64,000 nt of DNA, from assembly GCA_963817485.1 (NCBI GenBank), contig CAWFOR010000020.1, positions 1 through 64,000 on the forward strand, read 5' to 3'. Numbering within the stretch: position 1 is the first letter of the stretch; every line of letters starts with the position of its first letter. Positions 28,313 through 36,674 of this stretch are shown here, piece by piece. The position numbers and the translations under genes were made by a program. Origin of the DNA: Hyphomicrobium_A sp963817485. Lineage in GTDB: Bacteria; Pseudomonadota; Alphaproteobacteria; Rhizobiales; Hyphomicrobiaceae. The notes under the pieces were generated by a model, which saw only the letters and a list, made by a program, of their open reading frames with translations, had not been told where the DNA came from and did not search any database.

Positions 28313-28597
28313 CTAGCACTTCTTGGAAGTGCGCACTCTATTCAGGGCGTCCATCTCGCCGCTGATGTAGGCGAAGTCCTTCTTGCGTTGCTCTTCGCCA
28401 GGGGAAAGCTGAGGGCGCAAATCTACTGCTTCTTGTAGCAAGCGTTCGTCTTCGGCCCGAAGCTCCTCGCAGCTCATGCCGGCATACTGATCGTCGGCGA
28501 TCTTCGTTGGCGGTACGCTGAGCCAAGGCGCAAACGAACATGCGCTCACACAGCACGCCAGCGCCGGCAACGTCAAATGCCGCAGCCAATTCAGCAT
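28313..28597 (-). CDS. Small lipoprotein of a three-member local family (member 3)
   Basis: 94 aa from ATG 28597. The signal LTLPALACCVSAC is a lipobox-type sequence (VSAC). The mature part contains QYAGMSCEELRAEDERLLQE, DLRPQLSPGEEQRK, YISGEMDALNRV and ends TSKKC. It aligns without gaps of note to the 101-aa lipoprotein next to it and shares its two extra cysteines. A start at TTG 28603 is possible but less likely. Function unknown. Confidence 0.75.
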   Translation of the reverse strand: MLNWLRHLTLPALACCVSACSFAPWLSVPPTKIADDQYAGMSCEELRAEDERLLQEAVDLRPQLSPGEEQRKKDFAYISGEMDALNRVRTSKKC

Positions 28598-28681
28598 GCC
28601 CAAACACCGGCTTCTAAACTACTCGTCTTCTGCCGATGCGGATAGAGGTCGGTGCTTACGCAAGCCTGACTGAGGCGCTCG

Positions 28682-28798
28682 CTATATCGGAAACGGCAAA
28701 ATATACAGCAAGGCTAGCACGGCAAGCACGAAGATCGCGACGAACCGCCGTGAGTCCGCCAAGCGCCTGACCCTTTCCAGAATCGTTACCGCTGTCAT
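28682..28798 (-). CDS. Small single-span membrane protein (38 aa)
   Basis: ATG 28798 to TAG 28682-28684. The N-terminus is MTAVTILERVRRLADSRRF, positively charged. It is followed by VAIFVLAVLALLYILPF, a convincing transmembrane helix, and the stop. GGCGGAA lies 6-12 bases before the ATG. It sits between the lipoprotein group and the beta-barrel gene, all leftward. Too short for a family call; comparison in related genomes would decide whether it is real. Confidence 0.5.
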   Translation of the reverse strand: MTAVTILERVRRLADSRRFVAIFVLAVLALLYILPFPI

Positions 28799-28915
28799 TG
28801 GTTTTCCGCCTGCCTGCAAAGGATCTGGCTATACCGCAAGTGCGACAGGATTGGGAAATTAGGACAGCATTCGATGCTTTCCTCGATGCCGCCAGTGGTG
28901 AAGTGGCCGTGGGAG

Positions 28916-29605
28916 CTAGAAGCGGTGGATCCAGCCGATGTCGATGACGTCAATCTCCGGCGAGAGCGTGTTCTGCCCCGCAGGAAGCGCTGAGAACGTT
29001 TTGTCGTCGAAATCGAGGCGGCGATAGCCGCCATAGAGCGTGATGTCCCTGTTCCAGACGAACTCCACGCCACCGCCATAGGTCCAACCGCTAAGCGTCT
29101 CGCTGCTCGACACCCCAGTGACATTATTGGAGACCTTGAGGTCTCCGTAAGCATAGCCGGCCGTCACATAGGGCAGGAAGCGGCCGATGCCGTAGCCCAG
29201 ACGGCCGCGCACTGTTCCGTAGTAGTGCAGCTCGGATTTGAACGCGCCGCTGCCGCCACCCCGGCCGTCGCCATCGGCGAAGGAGTAGTAGCCGTCCGTG
29301 ATCACGCCGAGCAGCAAACCGCCGACTTGGTGGTCGTAGCCGACCCGGCCGCCGATCGCGAAGCCGCTGGGGTTCTCCAGCAGGGCGCCGCCGGTGCCGC
29401 CTAGCTTCACCTGGTCGTTGATGCTCAAGTCGGGTGAAAGGATGAAGCCGGTGCGATTGATCGCACCGAGCTGGGCATCGGAGGCGTAGGTCAGGCTTGG
29501 GAGGCGGAGCCAATCATCGGCTAGAGCTTCGCTCGTTCCGCCAGCGGCGACGATGAGACCCGCGAGCAAAATGAACGCGAAATCAAGACGCCCGAACCCA
29601 CTCAA
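28916..29605 (-). CDS. Outer-membrane beta-barrel protein (OmpA-like 8-strand type)
   Basis: 229 aa. A signal peptide (AFILLAGLIVAAGGTSEALA) is followed by repeated amphipathic strands such as FAIGGRVGYDHQVGGLLLGV, LHYYGTVRGRLGYGIGRFLP and WTYGGGVEFVWNRDITLYGG, and the protein ends in IGWIHRF with a C-terminal Phe, the usual Bam signal. This matches the OMP_b-brl/Omp25-like family of alphaproteobacteria. TTG 29605 is the likely start, with GAGGGG 8 bases upstream. It may be transcribed with the small lipoprotein genes that follow. Confidence 0.8.
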   Translation of the reverse strand: MSGFGRLDFAFILLAGLIVAAGGTSEALADDWLRLPSLTYASDAQLGAINRTGFILSPDLSINDQVKLGGTGGALLENPSGFAIGGRVGYDHQVGGLLLGVITDGYYSFADGDGRGGGSGAFKSELHYYGTVRGRLGYGIGRFLPYVTAGYAYGDLKVSNNVTGVSSSETLSGWTYGGGVEFVWNRDITLYGGYRRLDFDDKTFSALPAGQNTLSPEIDVIDIGWIHRF

Positions 29606-30003
29606 CGCACGCCCCTCGGTTTGGTCAGGCGCATCATAGAGGCCCGGGGTATGGATGTCCGGTGCAAACCTGCATCAATGTAGGGCAAATTCGCTTGGCT
29701 AGGTGAACGCGAAACGTTTGATTACGTCGTTTTCTCGGCGCGGCCGCGCTCAGCCAAATGAAAGTTTGGCGACAAGTGGAGCGGCCCCTTCCAGTCGCCC
29801 CTGCTAACCCTACGCGAACCCACGGGGAAGGCTTCCGGGGAAGCCTCGGCCCTCGTGTGCGAGGCGCTATGAACTCGTCCTTCTGCTGTCGTGTAAGTAC
29901 AATTTGTTTTGCATCTCCCGTGTAGGTGCACGAGCGCCATGATGTCCCCCCGTCCATGCTCGCTACTGTGACAGCCGAGTGGGGCCCTACCCGGTGGGCC
30001 GCC
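29606..30003. other. 398-base intergenic region with no gene recognised
   Basis: Open frames here have no homology or codon signature I recognise, and none has a convincing ribosome site. It contains the promoter side of the beta-barrel gene and the 3' side of the CysN-CysC-like gene. I see no terminator with a T-tract and no RNA gene. Confidence 0.5.
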
Positions 30004-31788
30004 TCAACCATGCTTGGGGGCGCTCGCCGCGATCAGCCGGCGCGTCTCGAGCAGCTCGACGACACGCCGAGCAAGCTCGGGCGCCGCAGCCGAGGTCGTG
30101 TCAAGCACGAGATCTGGGCTTTCTGGCGCCTCGTAGGGTGAATCTATCCCGGTAAAGTTCGGCAGCTCCCCGGCTCGGCTCTTGGCGTAGAGGCCCTTCG
30201 GGTCTCGGCGCTCGCACACATCGAGCGGGGCGCGCACGAAGATCTCGATGAACTCCTCCGGCCCGACGAGGTCGCGCACGGCGGCGCGCTCGGCGCGGAA
30301 AGGCGAGATGAACGAGCAGAGCACGAGGAGGCCGGCGTCGACGAACAGCTTCGCCACCTCGCCCACGCGGCGGATGTTCTCGACCCGGTCGGCGGCGGTG
30401 AAGCCGAGGTTCTTGTTGAGCCCGTGGCGCACGTTGTCGCCGTCGAGCAGGTAGGTGTGGGAGCCGCGCTGGGCGAGCTGCCCTTCCACGAGGTTCGCGA
30501 TCGTCGACTTGCCGGCGCCGGAAAGGCCGGTGAACCAGAGGACGCACGGTCCTTGCCCCTTGAGCGCAGCGCGCCGCATCTTGCTGACCGCGAGCGGCTG
30601 CAGGTGGACGTTGACGCCGCGCCGCAGCGCGAAGTCGACGGTGCCGGCCGCGATGAGGGCGTGCGAGTAGCGGTCATAGAGCGCAAAACGCGCGGTCTGC
30701 GGCAGGTCGGCGAAGGCGTCGAGCGCGAGCGGCGCAGCGGTGGCTATCGTGCACGCGCCGACGTCGCCGCGCTGCAGGACGCGCGCCGGCTCCTGGCGGA
30801 GCGTCTCGACGTCGAGGCGGTGCTTGACCGAGGTCACGGTGGCGGAGACCTCGCGTCCGTTCATTCTCAGCAGATAATCGCGGCTGGGGAGCAGCGGCTC
30901 CTCGGCGATCCAGGTCAGATGGGCCGCGAATTGGTCCGCGATTTGTGGGGGATGCTCGGAGTGGGTGAGTACGTCGCCGCTGCCGAGATCGATATGCGTG
31001 GAGAGGCCGATGGAGATGGCTTCTCCGGCTTCCGCCTCGTCGCGCTCGATCCCCTCGATGAAGATGTGACCGACGGTGCTGGTGACGCCCGAATTCGCCA
31101 CCTGGACCCTATCACCTCGCCGCAGCGTACCGCTGGCGATGGTGCCGAAATACCGGCGGTGATCGGGATCGGGCCGGGAGACGGATGCAATCGGGAGGCG
31201 CAGCGGACGCTCCGTGCGCATAGGGTCGATCGGCACGCGTTCTAGGTGCGCGAGCAGCGTTGGCCCTTTGTACCAAGGCGTATTTCCGCTTGGCGCGGCG
31301 ACGTTGTCGCCCGCCGTGGACGACAGCGGAATGGCAAGCGCGGAGGCAAAATCGAAGCCTGCCGCAAGGGCAACGAAGTCGTCGGCGATGGCGTCATACC
31401 TCGCGCGGTCCCACCCCACGCGGTCTAGTCCGTCGACGGCGAGCACGATGTGGCGCGCGCCAACCGCGCGGGCGATGGCAACGTGGCGCCGCGTTTCCGC
31501 TGTCGCCCCGGTGCCCGCATCAACGACGACGATTGCGAGGTCCGCCGCTGGCGGCTCGAGCGCGCCGCTGGACGACGCGGACGTGCCGCCTGCCGCGGCC
31601 TCGAGGGTGAAAGCGCGCTGTGCCGTCGCGAAGGCGAGAAACGAGCCGCCAGCGCCCCGATTCTCGGCGTGGCCGGCGCCGGCTGCCGAGACGAGCCGCT
31701 CGACGAGGGCCGAGCCTCCAGCGCCGCCATAGACGGAGAAGCGCAGACGCGTCTCGTGAGCGGCGGGGCCTGGCGATACGCCATGCAT
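30004..31788 (-). CDS. APS kinase fused to a degenerate CysN-type GTPase
   Basis: 594 aa. The C-terminal APS kinase is intact: GLSGAGKST (residues 421-429), LLDGDNVRHGLNKNLGF, ENIRRVGEVAKLFVDAG, FISPFRAERAAVR and KGLYAKSRAGELPNFTGIDSPYEAP. It should phosphorylate APS to PAPS. The N-terminal part aligns along its length with the CysN/NodQ GTPase (RRHVAIARAVGARHIVLAVD, GPTLLAHLERVPID, LRLPIASVSRPDPDHRRYFG) but the nucleotide motifs are gone. The P-loop GKS is lost (YGGAGGSALVERL, residues 20-32), DTPGH is replaced by LEAAAG (62-67), and NKxD reads DGLD (119-122). No cysD is visible. It may supply PAPS for glycan sulfation. Confidence 0.85.
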   Translation of the reverse strand: MHGVSPGPAAHETRLRFSVYGGAGGSALVERLVSAAGAGHAENRGAGGSFLAFATAQRAFTLEAAAGGTSASSSGALEPPAADLAIVVVDAGTGATAETRRHVAIARAVGARHIVLAVDGLDRVGWDRARYDAIADDFVALAAGFDFASALAIPLSSTAGDNVAAPSGNTPWYKGPTLLAHLERVPIDPMRTERPLRLPIASVSRPDPDHRRYFGTIASGTLRRGDRVQVANSGVTSTVGHIFIEGIERDEAEAGEAISIGLSTHIDLGSGDVLTHSEHPPQIADQFAAHLTWIAEEPLLPSRDYLLRMNGREVSATVTSVKHRLDVETLRQEPARVLQRGDVGACTIATAAPLALDAFADLPQTARFALYDRYSHALIAAGTVDFALRRGVNVHLQPLAVSKMRRAALKGQGPCVLWFTGLSGAGKSTIANLVEGQLAQRGSHTYLLDGDNVRHGLNKNLGFTAADRVENIRRVGEVAKLFVDAGLLVLCSFISPFRAERAAVRDLVGPEEFIEIFVRAPLDVCERRDPKGLYAKSRAGELPNFTGIDSPYEAPESPDLVLDTTSAAAPELARRVVELLETRRLIAASAPKHG

Positions 31789-31840
31789 AGCGGGCTATGT
31801 TCCCAGGTCTAGCGCAGTCGCCGCGGGCCGGAGCTGCCGC

Positions 31841-32452
31841 TCATTCCACCGGCCGCTTGGGGATCACGTTCAAGTCCAGTATCGCCTGGATCAGCGCGTG
31901 ATGAGCGATCTCCACGAAGCCGTATTGGGCGGAGTCGACGTAGAAATTCACGTCGCCGCGGCCGCGCAGCAGGTTGTCGGGCTTGAAGCCGCTGAACGTG
32001 GCAATCGCCATCTCGTGCGCTCTGGCCGTCTCCACTGCCTTGAGAATGTTGGTGGATTGTCCGGAGCTGCTGATCGCAATCAGCATGTCGCCGCGCTGGC
32101 CCAGCATCCGCAATTGCTCCGCGAACACGTTGGCGTAGCCGAAATCGTTGGCGAGTGCGGTCAGTGAGGCGCCGTCGTTCAGCGCGAGCGCGCGTACGCC
32201 GCCGTTCTTCAGAAACTCGATGGCCTGGTGGCTGGCGATCGCCGCGCTGCCGCCGTTGCCGATGAGGATCAACTTGTTGCCGCGGGCCTGGGCGAGGCGG
32301 GCCTGCTCACCCACCCAGTCGAACCCGGCCTGCAGCCCCATGGGCCGGCCGTCGCCGTCGTTGACACGGGCCGCGGCGCACACTCGCACCATCTCGGCGA
32401 AATAGTCGGAGATTTGATCGATGGGGGCCGTTTCGGCCACGCCTTTCAGCAC
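31841..32452 (-). CDS. SIS-domain phosphoheptose isomerase-like protein
   Basis: 203 aa with one SIS domain: KLILIGNGGSAAIASHQAIE, then NDGASLTALANDFGYANVF, LIAISSSGQSTNILKAVETA and QYGFVEIAHHALIQAILD. This is the GmhA/DiaA order; GmhA converts sedoheptulose-7-phosphate to D-glycero-D-manno-heptose-7-phosphate. The replacement of some metal-binding residues is hard to judge by eye, so a different sugar-phosphate isomerase role is possible. It lies 52 bases upstream of the APS kinase fusion, in the same direction. Confidence 0.8.
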   Translation of the reverse strand: MLKGVAETAPIDQISDYFAEMVRVCAAARVNDGDGRPMGLQAGFDWVGEQARLAQARGNKLILIGNGGSAAIASHQAIEFLKNGGVRALALNDGASLTALANDFGYANVFAEQLRMLGQRGDMLIAISSSGQSTNILKAVETARAHEMAIATFSGFKPDNLLRGRGDVNFYVDSAQYGFVEIAHHALIQAILDLNVIPKRPVE

Positions 32453-32800
32453 GCTTGCTGTCCTCCCCGGTGATTGCGTCTCAAGCTACCTGCCGTCTCG
32501 TTTGCCGTTGCCTTGGATCGCACTTGGGGCGGAATTCCGGCGAGATCAAACATAAGGTGCGGAGAGCCGAAAGCGTCGCAGCACGGGCTGCAGATCACCG
32601 CAGGCAAGCAGCAACCTCGCTCTCCCCAATTAGGGGCCGCAATCTATCCGCTCGATAGCGGGCTCGCAACATGGCCACCGCGCCGTAGTAACCGGCCCTC
32701 CTTGACACGCGCGCCCGTATCACTTAGCGGCGGCCTGTATGAGCCTCGTTCAGCGCCGAACCGCGGCCGGAAGCTCCGGTTTTCCGCAAGGTTAAGACAG
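32453..32800. other. 348-base divergent intergenic region
   Basis: It separates the leftward SIS-domain gene from the rightward UDP-glucuronate epimerase gene, so it should carry both promoters. I find no strong palindrome or standard promoter pair that I would commit to. An open frame extends through part of it in phase with the epimerase, but the conserved N-terminus (MKFLVTGAAG) begins at 32801. Confidence 0.5.
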
Positions 32801-33805
32801 ATGAAATTTCTCGTCACCGGTGCCGCGGGCTTCATCGGATTCCACACCTGCAAGGCGCTGCTCGACCGCGGCGACGAGGTGATCGGGCTCGACAATCTCA
32901 ACAGCTACTACGACGTGCGGCTGAAGCAGGCGCGCCTCAAGCAGCTCGAGGGGCGCAACGGCTTTTCTTTCCACAAGCTCGATCTCGTCGATCGCAAGGG
33001 CATCGAAGAGCTGTTCGCCACGACGCGACCGCAGCGCGTCATTCACCTCGCGGCGCAGGCGGGCGTTCGCTACTCGCTGGAAAACCCGCACGCCTACATC
33101 GACTCCAACATCGTGGGCACCCTGAACGTGCTCGAGGGCTGCCGCCACAACGGCGTCGAGCACCTGGTGTTTGCCTCATCGAGCTCGGTCTATGGCGCCA
33201 ACACCGCGCTGCCGTTCAGCGTGCACCAGAACGTCGATCACCCGTTGAGCCTCTATGCCGCCTCCAAGAAGGCGAACGAGCTGATGGCGCACACGTACGC
33301 GCACCTCTACCGCCTGCCCGTGACCGGCTTGCGCTTCTTCACGGTGTACGGTCCCTGGGGGCGGCCGGACATGGCACTGTTCCTGTTCACCCGCAAAATT
33401 CTAGCGGGTGAGCCGATCGACGTGTTCAACGAGGGTCACCACGCGCGCGACTTCACCTACATCGACGACATCGTCGAGGGCGTGCTGCGCACCGCCGACA
33501 AGGTCGCGACGCCCAATCCCGACTGGAGCGGCGACGATCCCGACCCGGCAACGTCCAACGCGCCCTACCGGCTCTACAATATCGGCAACAACAATCCCGT
33601 AGACCTGATGCACTTCATCGCCTGTATCGAGAAGGCGCTGGGGCGCGAGGCCAAGAAGAATTTCCTGCCGCTGCAACCCGGCGACGTGCCGAAGACGTAT
33701 GCCAACGTCGACGCGCTGGTGGCCGACGTCGGCTTCAAGCCGGCGACGCCGATCGAGGACGGCATTGCCAAGTTTATTGCGTGGTATCGCAGCTATTACG
33801 GTTGA
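32801..33805 (+). CDS. UDP-glucuronate 4-epimerase (CapI/WbnF-like)
   Basis: 334 aa from ATG 32801. The Rossmann motif FLVTGAAGFIGFHTCKALL is followed by DNLNSYYDVRLKQARLKQL, the block that marks UDP-GlcA 4-epimerases (CapI/LpsL/GAE). FASSSSVYGANTALPFS and catalytic YAASKKANELMAH (YxxxK) follow, then GLRFFTVYGPWGRPDMALF and RDFTYIDDIVEG. It should interconvert UDP-GlcA and UDP-GalA, supplying galacturonate to the glycan. The longer upstream frame does not look coding. Confidence 0.92.
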   Translation: MKFLVTGAAGFIGFHTCKALLDRGDEVIGLDNLNSYYDVRLKQARLKQLEGRNGFSFHKLDLVDRKGIEELFATTRPQRVIHLAAQAGVRYSLENPHAYIDSNIVGTLNVLEGCRHNGVEHLVFASSSSVYGANTALPFSVHQNVDHPLSLYAASKKANELMAHTYAHLYRLPVTGLRFFTVYGPWGRPDMALFLFTRKILAGEPIDVFNEGHHARDFTYIDDIVEGVLRTADKVATPNPDWSGDDPDPATSNAPYRLYNIGNNNPVDLMHFIACIEKALGREAKKNFLPLQPGDVPKTYANVDALVADVGFKPATPIEDGIAKFIAWYRSYYG

Positions 33806-33850
33806 GGCGTGCCGCGGCGCGCCCGCTCGGAGAATTTCTCGGAGGATTTG

Positions 33851-34816
33851 ATGGCCACGATCCTGGTGACCGGCGCGCTGGGACAGATCGGCGCCGAGCT
33901 CGTCCCGGCGCTGCGCGCGCGCCACGGCGTCGACAACGTCATCGCGACCGACCTGAAGGTGCTGCCGCCCAGCGGCGCTGCCGCGATCGCGCCCTACGGC
34001 CACCTCGATTGCACCGAGCCGCACCAGTTGCACGAGGCGGTGCGCCGCTACGACGTCGGCACGATCTATCACCTCGCCGCGTTGCTCTCCGCCTCCGCCG
34101 AGGCCGCGCCCCAGCTCGCCTGGAGCGTCAACATGAACGGCCTCTACAATGTGCTGGAGGTGGCGCGCGGCTACGGCTGCCAGGTGTTCTTCCCGAGCTC
34201 GATCGGCGCCTTCGGGCCGACGACGCCGCGCGATGCGACGCCGCAGGTGACGGTGCAGCGGCCGACGACGATCTACGGCGTTACCAAGGTCGCCGGCGAG
34301 CTGCTGTGCGACTACTACGCCAGCCGCTTCGGCATCGACACGCGCGGCCTTCGGCTGCCGGGCCTCATCTCCTACGTCGCCGCGCCGGGCGGCGGGACGA
34401 CGGACTACGCGGTCGAGATGTTCTATCACGCCGTGCGCTATGGCCGGTATACGTGCTTTCTCTCCGCCGACACCCGCCTCGACATGATGTACATGCCGGA
34501 TGCGATCGCGGCGATGATGGACCTGATGGCAGCCGATAGCGGGCGCCTGCGCTATCGCAACGCCTACAACGTCGCCGCCATGAGCGTCACGCCGGCCGAG
34601 CTCGCCGCGGCGATCGCGCGGCATGTGCCGGGTTTCACCGTCGACTACGAGATCGACCCGGTGCGTCAGGCCATTGCCGATAGCTGGCCGCGCTCGCTCG
34701 ACGACAGCGCCGCCCACCACGATTGGGGCTTTGCGCCGCGCTACGATCTGGAAGCCATGACCACCGACATGCTGGCGCGGCTCAAGACCAAGCTCGCCGC
34801 CGCGCGCAGCCGATAG
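33851..34816 (+). CDS. L-threonine 3-dehydrogenase, SDR type
   Basis: 321 aa from ATG 33851, with GGAGGA 5-10 bases upstream. Extended SDR: ILVTGALGQIGAELVPALR, IYHLAALLSASAEAAPQLAW, FFPSSIGAFGPTTPRD and catalytic TIYGVTKVAGELLCDYY (YxxxK). PGLISYVAAPGGGTTDYAVE is characteristic of the SDR threonine dehydrogenases, which oxidise L-threonine to 2-amino-3-ketobutyrate. The next gene is a 2-amino-3-ketobutyrate CoA ligase, 11 bases on, which strongly supports this. No obvious link to glycan synthesis. Confidence 0.85.
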   Translation: MATILVTGALGQIGAELVPALRARHGVDNVIATDLKVLPPSGAAAIAPYGHLDCTEPHQLHEAVRRYDVGTIYHLAALLSASAEAAPQLAWSVNMNGLYNVLEVARGYGCQVFFPSSIGAFGPTTPRDATPQVTVQRPTTIYGVTKVAGELLCDYYASRFGIDTRGLRLPGLISYVAAPGGGTTDYAVEMFYHAVRYGRYTCFLSADTRLDMMYMPDAIAAMMDLMAADSGRLRYRNAYNVAAMSVTPAELAAAIARHVPGFTVDYEIDPVRQAIADSWPRSLDDSAAHHDWGFAPRYDLEAMTTDMLARLKTKLAAARSR

Positions 34817-34827
34817 CGGAGCCTGCC

Positions 34828-36054
34828 ATGCCGACCAACAGGCTGACGCCAATCCTCGAAGCGCGCGTCGATGAGCTGCGCACGTCGGGCCGGCTCAAGG
34901 GCGCGGAAGCGGTCACGGTTGGGATACTGCCGCCCGCCAACGGCAAGGGCCCCCGCTTCCTCATCGAGGGGGGAGGCCAGCGCGGCTACCTGCGCATGAA
35001 CTCCAACAGCTACCTCGGGCTGTCGCTCAATGCCCGCGTGCTCGCCGCCGAGGAGGAAGCGGTTCGCCGCTACGGCACCGGGCCGGGCGCGGTGCGCTTC
35101 ATCAGCGGCACGTGGGCGCCGCACGTCGCGCTCGAGCGGCGGCTCGCGAAGTTTCACGGCCGCGAAGCGGGCATGCTGTTCAGCTCAGCCTATGCGACCG
35201 TCATGGGTGTGCTGCCGCAGCTCATCACCGACAAGACCGCCGTCATCAGCGACGCGCTCAATCATAGCTGCATCATCAATGCGATCGCGCTCGCCCGGCC
35301 GGCCGAGAAGCGCATCTACCGCCACCTCGATCTCGACGAGCTCGAGCGCCACCTCGCCGCCGTCGCCAAGACGTGCACGCGCGCCATCGTCGTGACGGAC
35401 GGCGTGTTCAGCATGCGCGGCGATCACGCGCCGCTCGACGCGATCCAAAAGCTCATCGCCGAGTTCGACGCGCTCTTTCCGGAAAACATCATTCTGGTGG
35501 TGGACGACTCCCACGGCGTCGGCGGCTTCGGCCGCACCGGCCGCGGCACCGAGGAGGTCACCGGCAGCCGCCCGGTCGACGTGCTCATCGGCACTCTGGG
35601 CAAGGCCTTCGGCGTCAACGGCGGCTACGTCGTGGCGAGCAACGCCATCGTCGGCTACCTGCGCGAGACCTCGCCCTTCTACATCTATTCAAACCCGATC
35701 ACGCCGGGCGAGGCGGAGGCCGCGCTCGTCGCGGTCGATCACGTCGACGGCCCGGAGGGCCTCGCCGCGCTCGATCACCTGCGCTCGATGACGGCGGGCT
35801 TCCGCAGGGGCCTGACCCAGCTCGGCCTGGAGACGCTCGCCGGCGAGCATCCGGTGGTGCCGCTGATGGTGCGCGACAGTGCGCTAACGGCGCGTCTCGT
35901 CGCTCATCTGCGGTCGAACGGCATTCTCGCGACGGGGCTCAACTATCCGGTGGTACCCAAGGGCGAGGAGGAGATCCGCTTCCAGATCTCGGCCGATCAC
36001 ACCGCGCTCGACATCGACGAGGCGCTCGTCGCGCTGGAGCGTTTCAAAGCCTAG
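34828..36054 (+). CDS. kbl: 2-amino-3-ketobutyrate CoA ligase (glycine C-acetyltransferase)
   Basis: 408 aa PLP enzyme of the alpha-oxoamine synthase family. It has NSYLGLSLNARV, TGPGAVRFISGTWAPHVALE, FSSAYATVMGVLPQL, LNHSCIINAI and VVTDGVFSMRGDHAPLDAI. VDDSHGVGGFGRTGRGTEE carries the PLP-binding Asp/His. LIGTLGKAFGVNGGYV holds the Schiff-base Lys. It cleaves 2-amino-3-ketobutyrate with CoA to glycine and acetyl-CoA. Paired with the threonine dehydrogenase upstream it completes threonine degradation to glycine. BioF and serine palmitoyltransferase are related alternatives; context favours Kbl. Confidence 0.85.
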   Translation: MPTNRLTPILEARVDELRTSGRLKGAEAVTVGILPPANGKGPRFLIEGGGQRGYLRMNSNSYLGLSLNARVLAAEEEAVRRYGTGPGAVRFISGTWAPHVALERRLAKFHGREAGMLFSSAYATVMGVLPQLITDKTAVISDALNHSCIINAIALARPAEKRIYRHLDLDELERHLAAVAKTCTRAIVVTDGVFSMRGDHAPLDAIQKLIAEFDALFPENIILVVDDSHGVGGFGRTGRGTEEVTGSRPVDVLIGTLGKAFGVNGGYVVASNAIVGYLRETSPFYIYSNPITPGEAEAALVAVDHVDGPEGLAALDHLRSMTAGFRRGLTQLGLETLAGEHPVVPLMVRDSALTARLVAHLRSNGILATGLNYPVVPKGEEEIRFQISADHTALDIDEALVALERFKA

Positions 36055-36067
36055 AGAAGGCGCGGCC

Positions 36068-36652
36068 ATGAAATATCAGGATGCCACCCGCTTCGAGTTT
36101 CGGACGTTCGCCACCAACCTGACGCCCGTGAAGCGGAAGCTGGAGGCCTTGGGCACGGGCGTCGAGCAGCCGCCGAGCCGCGAGACCTACATCGTCACGC
36201 GGCTCAACATCGAATCCAACGTGAAGATCCGCGGCAAGCATCTGCAGGTGAAGGGCCTGAAGGCGCGGCTTCAGATGCTGGAGCAGTGGGAGCCGATCTT
36301 CAGCAAGAAATTTCCGGTCTCATCGGAGGATGCCGAGAACAGCGTGTTTCCGCCGCTAGGCCTCGATGTCGATCTCGACGAGGAGACGGAGCTCGACGAG
36401 GAGGCTTTGCTCGCTATCGTTGCAGAGCAGCCGGCGCTGGCGACGATCGTGGTCGACAAGCGCCGCACGCTCTATGACCTCGGAAATTACGAGGCCGAGT
36501 TCTGCGAGCTGGAGATTGGCGAGGAGAGGCTGCACACGGTTGCCATCGAGACGCCGGAGGCAGATGCGGCCAGGCAGGCGCTACGGGATCTCGGACTCGA
36601 GGCAGCCGAGAACGAAAGCTACGCCGCGTTGCTGCAGCGGCGGCTGTTCTGA
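36068..36652 (+). CDS. CYTH-like protein (putative triphosphate tunnel fold), function unknown
   Basis: 194 aa. YIVTRLNIESNVKIRGKHLQ and TIVVDKRRTLYDLGNYEAEF followed by ELEIGEERLHTVAIETPEAD show alternating charged beta strands, with Arg/Lys and Glu at CYTH-like positions. This resembles CYTH (adenylate cyclase class IV/thiamine triphosphatase) proteins, but the N-terminal ExExK motif is not in its usual form. It begins 13 bases after kbl, so it may belong to that operon. The assignment is by general appearance only. Confidence 0.5.
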   Translation: MKYQDATRFEFRTFATNLTPVKRKLEALGTGVEQPPSRETYIVTRLNIESNVKIRGKHLQVKGLKARLQMLEQWEPIFSKKFPVSSEDAENSVFPPLGLDVDLDEETELDEEALLAIVAEQPALATIVVDKRRTLYDLGNYEAEFCELEIGEERLHTVAIETPEADAARQALRDLGLEAAENESYAALLQRRLF

Positions 36653-36674
36653 GGCTGGCTAAATCTCGAGTTGG

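Noticed and set aside
29634..30011. Leftward open frame of 125 codons in the 29606-30003 gap
   Set aside because: No ribosome site, no domain, odd amino-acid make-up; it overlaps the end of the APS kinase gene.
32474..32800. Upstream extension of the UDP-glucuronate epimerase frame
   Set aside because: The Rossmann fold starts at MKFLVTG (32801); the 109 codons before it have no conserved feature and cover the likely promoter.
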